From Caldilinea sp. CFX5 (GTDB taxonomy: Bacteria; Chloroflexota; Anaerolineae; Caldilineales; Caldilineaceae), in assembly GCA_021405325.1 (NCBI GenBank), contig QWII01000042.1, forward strand, positions 62,001 to 126,000: DNA of 64,000 nucleotides. Reading direction: 5' to 3'. Every line of letters starts with the position of its first letter. Position 1 is the stretch's first letter. Of the stretch, positions 38,012 through 46,500 are shown piece by piece. The translations under genes were made by a program, and so were the position numbers. The notes under the pieces were generated by a model, which was given only the letters and a program-made list of their open reading frames with translations, had not been told where the DNA came from and did not search any database.

Positions 38012-39238
38012 CTAACCAACTAACGTTTTCTTATAAGCAAAGATTTCATCCGCCGCCCGTTGATAGCCGCCGCCGTCGCGCAAGGTCTGCGCGATCTTCT
38101 CACACTGTTGTCTGTAACTGGGATCAGCCAACACCTGGGCCGCCAAGCCTTTGAGCCGTTCGACCGTCGCCTGTGAACGATCCAGCACAACACCGGCCCC
38201 CAATTCACCCACCCGCTGGGCCACGACATAATGATCGGCCTGCTGCGGCAGCACGATCATCGGCACATGGCAGAGAATGCCTTCATTGGCGCTGTTCATG
38301 CCGCCGTGGGTGATAAAGAGCGCCGCTCGCTGCAAGAGCGCCAACTGGGGTACATGCCGCCGCACAATGAAATGCGCCGGCGCCGGACGCAACGCATCGT
38401 CGCCTATACGGTGGCCGATGGACAACACTACCTGATAGGGGCTATCGGCAAAGGCGTCGAAACAGGTGTGGTAGAATTCAGCCTCGGCATTGTACATCGT
38501 CCCCATTGAGATATAGATGAGCGGCTGACCCGTCAGCGCTGCCCACGGAAAGTCGTCGTTAGGCGTTGGGGCGGTTGCCTGCGGCATCACCGACGGACCG
38601 ACAAATTTATAGCTGTCATCAAAGGCCCGATCCCCGCCGATCTGAAAATAGCGCGAGGTAAAGACAATGTTGAGCGGCTGTGGGTTGCTCAAATAGCCGA
38701 TCATGTTGGGGCAGAGTACGCCATACCGCCGGCTGATGCGCTGCGCCACTTCCACATAGTGATTTAGCCCCAGCAAACCATCCAAAGCCGCTTCCGCCGG
38801 CGCCTGTCCATAGAGAAAGCGCACCAGATGGGGCGGCGGGATCAGCCGTTCATTAAAGGCAAACATCGAACAGAGCGTGATGGCCGGCCGGTCGATGACC
38901 TGTTGCACCAGGTTGCCGGTCAGACTATGCGCCTCCAACAGGAGATAATCAGGCTGGTCATCCCGTACCTGGAGCAGCGTATCGGGCAGCACCTCTTCCG
39001 CCGCTTCGATCAGCCCCGCCATGCCCCCCAACATACCGCCATAGGCCAGCTTGCGTTCAAAGAGTTCTTGCGGCCCAAAGCAGCGATAGGTCGCCCCTGT
39101 CGCTGCGATTTTGGCCCGAAAGAGATCGGTGGCATAGTAAAAGACCTGCTCCCCCCGCCGCACCAGTTCCGCCACCACCGGCAAGGTCGGATTAATATGC
39201 CCATGCGCCGGATGACTGAGAAAAACGACTCTTGACAT
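38012..39238 (-). CDS. Glycosyltransferase, MGT family (GT1)
   Basis: A 408-residue GT-B enzyme, homologous to the genes at 33954 and 39253. The acceptor half begins SRVVFLSHPAHGHINPTLPVVAELVRRGEQVFYY. The donor half has FITHGGMNSANEGILCHVPMIVLPQQADHYVVAQRVGELGAG, the GT1 signature with its HGGMNS. A clean AAGGAG precedes the ATG. It ends KTLVG with the LVG and stop in repeat-like sequence. The three related copies suggest duplication with change of donor or acceptor, giving three sugar additions. Confidence 0.92.
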   Translation of the reverse strand: MSRVVFLSHPAHGHINPTLPVVAELVRRGEQVFYYATDLFRAKIAATGATYRCFGPQELFERKLAYGGMLGGMAGLIEAAEEVLPDTLLQVRDDQPDYLLLEAHSLTGNLVQQVIDRPAITLCSMFAFNERLIPPPHLVRFLYGQAPAEAALDGLLGLNHYVEVAQRISRRYGVLCPNMIGYLSNPQPLNIVFTSRYFQIGGDRAFDDSYKFVGPSVMPQATAPTPNDDFPWAALTGQPLIYISMGTMYNAEAEFYHTCFDAFADSPYQVVLSIGHRIGDDALRPAPAHFIVRRHVPQLALLQRAALFITHGGMNSANEGILCHVPMIVLPQQADHYVVAQRVGELGAGVVLDRSQATVERLKGLAAQVLADPSYRQQCEKIAQTLRDGGGYQRAADEIFAYKKTLVG

Positions 39239-39252
39239 AAAGGCTCCTTCCC

Positions 39253-40464
39253 CTACCCAACCAACTTACGTGTATACGCTACAATCTCATCGGCTGCCCG
39301 CTGGGGACCGCCACCGGCTTGGAAGGAGCGGCTCATGGCCTGGGCGCGCTCCTTGAAAGTGGGGGTGGAGAGGACTTGCATCGCCATCCCTTTGAGCGCG
39401 GCGGGAACTGCTTGCGCTGCCGGCAACATCAAGCCGGCGCCCACCTCGACAACCCGGCTGGCGACCAGGAATTGATCGCCATGTTGCGGCGCCACAATCA
39501 ACGGCACGCCATAGAGCAGCCCTTCGCTGCTGCTGTTCATGCCGCCGTGGGTGATAAAGAGTGCTGCCCGTTGCAGAATTTCCAACTGGGGAACGGCGGA
39601 TCGAACGATAAAGTTGGCCGGTGGCGGCGTCAATGCGGCTTGATCGATTTTGTCGCCAACCGCCATCACCACTTGAAACGGCGTGTCGGCAAAGGCGGCG
39701 AAACAGGCGTTGTAAAAATCCGGTCGCTCGTTGAAAATGGTGCCGAGCGAGATATAAACGAGCGGTGCGCCCGTTAATTGGTCAAAAGGAAAATCCACCG
39801 TCTGCGCCCGCAACCCGACCGACGGCCCGACAAACTTATAATTTTCTTCGGCAAACAGGTTGCCATTGGGATGAAATTCACGCGCGGTAAAGAGAACATT
39901 CAACGGTTGCGCGTTGCCAAAGGCGCCCACAATGTTGGGGCTGCGTGTGGCATACTGCTGGTCAAGCCGCTGGGTGATCTCAAAATAGCTGTGTAGCGCA
40001 TCAATGCCACTGAGCAGCACTTCTTTTGGCAACCCCTGGTAACTCATGCGGATCATCTGCTCTGCCGGCATCTGGGGGTGGGTGACAAAGACCGATCCCA
40101 ACGTAATCGCCGGGATTTTCAAATGCTGCTGCACCAGCGCACCCCAAAGGCACATCGAGTCGAGCAAGAGATAGTCGGGCGCGGCGGCCCGTACCTCTGC
40201 AATCAACTGCGGCAAGACCGCCTGCGCAGCCCCGGCCAAATAGGCCATCACGCTGTACAAGCCGCCATTATGGGCCGACGGGATCAGTGTCTGCGGGTTG
40301 GCATAGCTACGAAATTCCGCTCTAGCGCTTTCAATGGCCTGTCGAAAGGGTTCGACCGCATAGTAGATCACCCGCTCTCCCCGCTGCGCCAACGCAGCCA
40401 CCAGGGGAAACGTCGTATTCATGTGTCCTGCTTCCGGCAGGTTGAGGACAATCGCCGTTGACAT
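39253..40464 (-). CDS. Glycosyltransferase, MGT family (GT1)
   Basis: A 403-residue GT-B enzyme. It begins MSTAIVLNLPEAGHMNTTFPLVAALAQRGERVIYY, has FITHGGMNSSSEGLLYGVPLIVAPQHGDQ in the donor domain and ends RKLVG, followed by the repeat-derived stop. The ATG at 40464 is used (AAAAGGAG site); the ORF could be extended upstream 25 codons but that part is translated repeat. It is the first tailoring gene after the PKS-NRPS, 100 bp downstream of it, so it may attach the first sugar. Confidence 0.92.
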   Translation of the reverse strand: MSTAIVLNLPEAGHMNTTFPLVAALAQRGERVIYYAVEPFRQAIESARAEFRSYANPQTLIPSAHNGGLYSVMAYLAGAAQAVLPQLIAEVRAAAPDYLLLDSMCLWGALVQQHLKIPAITLGSVFVTHPQMPAEQMIRMSYQGLPKEVLLSGIDALHSYFEITQRLDQQYATRSPNIVGAFGNAQPLNVLFTAREFHPNGNLFAEENYKFVGPSVGLRAQTVDFPFDQLTGAPLVYISLGTIFNERPDFYNACFAAFADTPFQVVMAVGDKIDQAALTPPPANFIVRSAVPQLEILQRAALFITHGGMNSSSEGLLYGVPLIVAPQHGDQFLVASRVVEVGAGLMLPAAQAVPAALKGMAMQVLSTPTFKERAQAMSRSFQAGGGPQRAADEIVAYTRKLVG

Positions 40465-40486
40465 CAAATTGCTCCTTTTGGGGTTT

Positions 40487-40575
40487 TGTTCGTTGGTTGG
40501 TTGGTGCGTTGGTTTCGACAAGCTCAACCAACGCACCAACCAACTAACTAACCAACCAACTAACTAACCAACCAA
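40487..40575. repeat. Family A palindrome after the PKS-NRPS gene
   Basis: GTTCGTTGGTTGGTTGGTGCG faces the inverted copy around a TTTCGACAAGCTCAACC core, followed by AACTAACTAACC units. It supplies the last codons (LVG) and stop of the PKS-NRPS at 40564. Confidence 0.85.
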
Positions 40576-43500
40576 CGCGCTACCTTCACAGTTTGTCGCT
40601 TCTATTAACGCCGCGGCGACACAGGCGGCTAGCTCATGGACATGGGGTTCGTTCAGAATACTCAAATGATCGCCCGGCAGAAGGTGAACCGTCGTTGGCC
40701 CGTAGGCGGCCCAACCCCAGGCGCTGTCAGCGACGGGATTGGCAAGCTCGATAAAGTGCGAATCGTCGCTTGCCTCCTGGTCAGGGCCAAATTCAGTTTG
40801 GGTGCGGAAGAGCGCCAACGGTGTCGCGATGGCCGTGGCGGGAATGGTGTAGCGCACCTGCGAATGGGCCTTGAAAATTTCCAGCAGCCGTTGCAACTGT
40901 TCCAGGCCGGCCTCCGCCGGGAAGAGATTGACGGCAGCCAGTTGCGTTTGCAGATAAGTCAACTGCTCCTCAGCCGTAAGCGGTTGGAGCGCGTCATAGG
41001 AAACGGCCAAGGTCGGCGCCAACAGATGCTTAATCCGATACGACAGTTCCACCAGCCAACGCGCATCGTCCCAAGCGCTCTGATCGACAAAGTGGGCTAG
41101 CTCCGGCGCCGGTGTGTCGATGATCGCTACCAACGCTACCGTTTGTCCCTGTTGCTGTAACTGTTGCGCCATCTCAAAAGCGACCCACCCGCCCAAAGAG
41201 TGGCCCCCCAGATAATATGGCCCTTCCGGTTGCACTGTGCGCAAGGCGTCGATGTAATAAGCGGCCATCGCCTCTATGGTGCTGTGGGGCGCCTCATCGC
41301 CGTCCAACCCGGCGGCTTGCAAGCCATAGAAGGGCTGGTCGGCGCCCAGACAACGCGCCAGTTGATAGAGATAGATCACATAGCCGCCGGCCCCCGGCAC
41401 GCAGAAGAAGGGCGGTTTGGCGCCGGTGGTCTGGATCGGCGCCAGCGGCGAGTGTACTGCCGGTAGGGCCTGTCCATTCTGGCGCAACAAGGCCGCCATC
41501 TGTTCCACATTTCCCCGTTGGAAGAGCGATGCCAGCGGCAAGGTCTTGCCAAATTCCTGCTGAATGTGCGCCACCAGCCGCACCGCCAGCAACGAATTGC
41601 CCCCCAGGTCAAAGAAGTTATGCAGCACCCCTACCTGTGGCAAGCCGAGGATCGTCTTCCAGATGGTCGCCAGCCGCATCTCCACGCTGTCGCGCGGCGG
41701 CACAAAGCGTTCGCCGCTTTCGCCCAGTGTCGGCGCCGGCAGGGCAGCGCGGTCTACTTTGCCGTTGCTCGTCAGCGGGAAAGCGTCCAGGATGACAAAG
41801 TGGCTAGGCGTCATATACTCCGGCAGCGTTTGGTGGAGGTGGTCGCGTAGTTCTGACAAGGTGACAGGGTGACTTGGTGCTTGGATGGTTGCGGCGCCGT
41901 TGCTCACACTCTCTGCCAAAAGGAGATATGCCACCAACTGCTTGTCGCCTGGTTGGACTTCGCGCGCGACGACGACGGCTTCCCGCACCTGCTGGTGTTG
42001 GATCAGAACCGCTTCAATCTCACCCAGTTCAATCCGGTAGCCACGAATCTTCACCTGATGGTCACGGCGCCCCAGGTACTCAAGCTTGCCGTCGGGCCGA
42101 TAGCGCGCCAGGTCGCCGGTTTTGTAGAGGCGGGCAGTTGGCTCGGCGCAGAACGGGTCGCGGATAAAGCGTTCGGCGGTCAGCTCCGGGCGATTGAGAT
42201 ACCCCCGCGCCACCCCCGCGCCACCAATATAGAGTTCGCCGGGGACGCCAATCGGCGCCGGCTGGCGATATTGATCCAGGACATAAAGCTGCGTGTTGGC
42301 AATGGGGCGACCAATCGCCACTGGTCCGGTAATCGGTTCCTGCGCTTCATAGATGCAGCAGCCGACCACCGTCTCCGTCGGCCCATACTCGTTGATCAAC
42401 CGGGTCTGCGGCGCATGGCGCTGCCAGAAGGTCAGGTGATGACCAAAGAGCGCCTCGCCGCCGATGACAAAGGCGTTGGCGTTGATTGGCGGTGGCGCCT
42501 CCCCTGCCGTCGTTAACAGGTGGCTGAGAATCTCCAGATGCGCCGGGGTGATTTTGACCAGACTGAACTGTTCGTCGCCGGTGAGCGCCCGACACAACAT
42601 CTCGATCTCATCATGCTCCGGAATCAACACCACCTTCCCGCCCACCAGCAGCGGTGAAAAGAAGCTGGTGATGGTGGCATCAAAGCCAATCGACGAGTTG
42701 ACCGGCGCCCCACCCCCTGCCGCCACGTTGTACGCCTGTACACACCAGGCCAGATAGTTGCTCAACCCCCGATGTTCGATCAATGTCCCCTTCGGTTTGC
42801 CGGTGGAGCCGGAGGTGTAGATCACATAGGCCAGGTTATCCGGCTGCACCGCCACCGCCGGGTTGTGATCCGGTTGCCGGGCAATCAGATCCCACGCTTC
42901 ATCCAGGTAGAGCAACGGCGCGTTGATTGGTAGCCGATCACCCAATGATTGCTGGGTAATCAACACCCGTACCGCCGCATCTGCCACCATAAAATTCAAC
43001 CGCTCCGGCGGGTAACTGGGATCTAACGGCACATAGGCCCCGCCCGCCTTCAACACTGCCAGAATCGCTACCACCAACTCTGGCGTTCGTTCCAAACAGA
43101 CCCCCACCAACACCTCCGGCCCGACCCCCTGCGTGCGCAGGTGATGAGCCAGTTGGTTGGCGCGACGGTTGAGTTCATCGTATGACAAGGTGACAGGGTG
43201 AAGGGGTGACAGGGTGGCTACTTGGTTATACACCTGGTCACCTTGCCACCCCGTTAGGGCAAGCCTTGCCACTTGGTCAGAGACAACGGCGATTGCGTCC
43301 GGCGTCCGCACCACTTGTTGGGCAAAAACTTCGTGGACGCACTGCGTTAGGGGGAAGGCGAGTTGGTCGGTTTGGGTGTTGTTCCAGGTGTATAAAAGCT
43401 GTTGGCGTTCAGCGGCGGTCAACAGCGGTAACTCACCCAGGCGCGCTTGTGGATTGGCAAGAATGCCGGTCAGCAGGGTCGCGAAATGACCGGCCATGCG

Positions 43501-46500
43501 GGCAATGGTCGCCGGCGCAAAGAGATCGGTGTTGTATTTGAAGACCGCCCGCAAGCTCTCGCCTTCATCAAAGATGTGCAGGCTCAGGTCAAATTGCCCC
43601 TCTTCTTCGGCCAGGGCGAATGGTTCCAAGATGAGGGTGCCGGCATTAGCGTTCTGTCCAGCTCGCTTGAACTGCTCCGCAATCGGCGGCAGCTTCTGCA
43701 AGGTGAAATCGACCTGGAAAAGCGGCGACCGGCTGGGGTCGCGCTTGGGTTGCAAGCGCGCCACCAACAACGGGTATGGGTATTCCTGGTGCGCAAAGGC
43801 AGCCAGCGCCGTCGTGCGCACTTGTTGGAGAAAGGCCTGAAAAGTTGGATTCCCCGCCAAGCGACCACGCATCACCACCGGGTTGACAAAATAGCCAACC
43901 ACTTCCGCAAATTGGGGCTGCCCCCGCCCCGCCATCGCCGACCCGACCAGAATATCTTCCTGCCCGGTGTAGCGATGGAGCAGCAGTTGATAGGCCGCCA
44001 GCAAAGCCATATAAAGCGTAGCATTTTCGGCCCGCGCCAGATCGCGCAAGCCCTGCGTCATCGTTGGTTCAATCGTAAGTGTATGGGATGCGCCGCGATA
44101 AGTCTGCACTGCTGGACGCGGGTAATCGGTCGGCAGATCGAGAATGGTTTGGGCATTGGCTAACTGCTCCTGCCAGTAGCGCCACAACCGTTCGCCCTCC
44201 GCCCCGGCGATCATGGCCTGTTGCCAACGGGCAAAGTCGCCATAGGTGGCGGCGGGCATGGCTTGCAACGGGAACGGCATAGGCGCCCCTGTTTTGAGCG
44301 TCGGATACAACGTCCACAGTTCGCCCAGCAGCGTCCAGGTAGACCAAGCGTCGCAGATGGTGTGATGGAAGGTGATCAACAGCACATGGTCACGGTTCGG
44401 CCCGCTCACGGCTCGACTGAGCTCGCCGAAGTCCGAGCCTGTCGAGGTGAACAGCCGCACCCGCATCAACGGCCCCTGTGCTAGATCAAAGGGCGCGGCA
44501 TAGGCTTCCGCTACCCTGGCGTGCAACTCATCCGCCGACCAGGGGGCATTGATCTGGACAAAATCGACCGCTTGATAAAGGTGGACAATCTGCACCAGAT
44601 CCTCGGTTGCCGGGGAAGGGGCAAAGGTAGTGCGCAGCGCGGCATGGCGATTGACCAGATGTTGAAACGCCTGCCGTAACACATCATCGTCAATGGCCGA
44701 GCGCAGCCGGAAGGCCAGCCCGACATTGTATGCGCTATTCTCCGGCGCGCTCTGCTGGATGAACCAAAGCGCCTGTTGTCCATGTGACAACGGATGGACA
44801 GCCAGATCGGCCGCTGGTTGACTCTGGTGTGTGCCATTGGTTGCGGAGTAGAACCCATTGGTCGCCACTGTGCTGACCTTGTCGTCCGTTTGCCCCGTCA
44901 TCAGTTGTTCATGCAAGTGCGCCGCCAACCCGTCAATATTCGGCCCGGCTAAAAATTCGGCCATGTTGAGTTCGAGATTGAGCGCACCCTTGACCCAGTT
45001 GCGCAACTCGACCCCCATGAGCGAATCCAGCCCCAGGTCGAGCAGTGAACAGGTGCGGTCAAGCGGCGGCGCCTCAACCCCACGATAGCCCAGCACGCAG
45101 GCAATCTCTTTTTCCAGCGCGGTTGCGATCAGCGGCAAACGCTCGGCTGCCGACGCTTCTTGCCAAAGTTGCCAAAGCGCTTGGCTGGATTGTACCGTGC
45201 CGGCATTGTCAGGTAACGCGTTATCAGCCAGATCATTCTGCCAACCCTGTTGCATGTGCGCCGTCAATTGTGCTTGATGCTGCTGAATGAGCGTATTCAC
45301 AAGCGTCGGCAAGAGCGCCTGCTGCGCGGGTGAAAAGTCACCGCTGCCGGCCAGTAGCTGCGCCAGTTCTGTTGCGTCACCCTGCTTTAGTAACGCAATG
45401 ATCGGTGTTTGTGGCGAATGATTGTTTCGTTGGCTTGCGGCTGACGGGGTAAAGCCCACATACCGTTTACGCTGAAAGGGATAGGTCGGCAAAGCAACCC
45501 GGCGATGTGTTGCCCCCTGATAAAACGCCGTCCAGTCGACTGACACGCCATGTGCATGAAGCGCGCCTAGGGTACTCAACAGTTGCCGCCATTCCTGCTC
45601 AGGGCGCAAACTTGGCAGCCATTCGAGTTTTGCGTGTTCGCCGGCTTCCAGACATTGGCGACCCATGCCGAGGAGGACGGGTTTGGGGCCGATTTCAACA
45701 TAGGCGGTGACGCCCCGTTGGGCTAACGTGTCCATACCGGCAGCAAACAAGACCGGTTGGCGCACATGGTGACACCAGTAATCAGGCGCAGTCACTTCCT
45801 CGCGCACGACGGTACCGGTCAAGTTGGAGACCAGCGGAATCCGTGGCGCGGCATAGGTAATGGTGCGCGCCACCTCAGCAAAAGCGGCCAGCATCGGCTC
45901 CATGAGCGGCGAGTGGAAGGCATGGGAAACGGTCAGCGGCGTGGTTTTGACGCCCTGTGCATTAAAGTGCTGCACCACTTGTTGCACTGCTTGCGTCTCG
46001 CCGGCGATCACCACATTTCGCGGCCCGTTGACCGCCGCAATTGAAACGGTTGCTGCCACCGGCGCCAGCGCATCGGCCACGGCGGTGACTGGCGCCATGA
46101 TTGCCACCATAGTGCCGTTGGTGGGCAACGCTTGCATCAAGCGACCACGCGCCGTGATCAATTTCAACCCATCGGCCAGACTAAAAACCCCCGCTACACA
46201 AGCCGCCACATATTCGCCCACGCTATGACCCATCACAAAGGCCGGTTTGACCCCCCACGCCTGCCACAAGGCGGCCAACGCATATTCGACGGCAAAGAGC
46301 GCCGGTTGTGTGTACGCCGTCTGATGGATCAACGCTGCGTCATCGTCCGCACCGGGATATAGGATGGTGAGCAAAGAACGCCCAAGTTCGGCGCGCAAAA
46401 GCTCATCACAGCGGTCAATGGTCTGCCGGAAGACCGGTTGGGTCGCATAGAGTTCGCGTCCCATGTTGACCGCTTGTGACCCCTGGCCGGTAAACAAAAA

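Noticed and set aside
40465..40539. 25-codon N-terminal extension of the glycosyltransferase at 39253
   Set aside because: It is repeat-derived; a strong AAAAGGAG site precedes the inner ATG.
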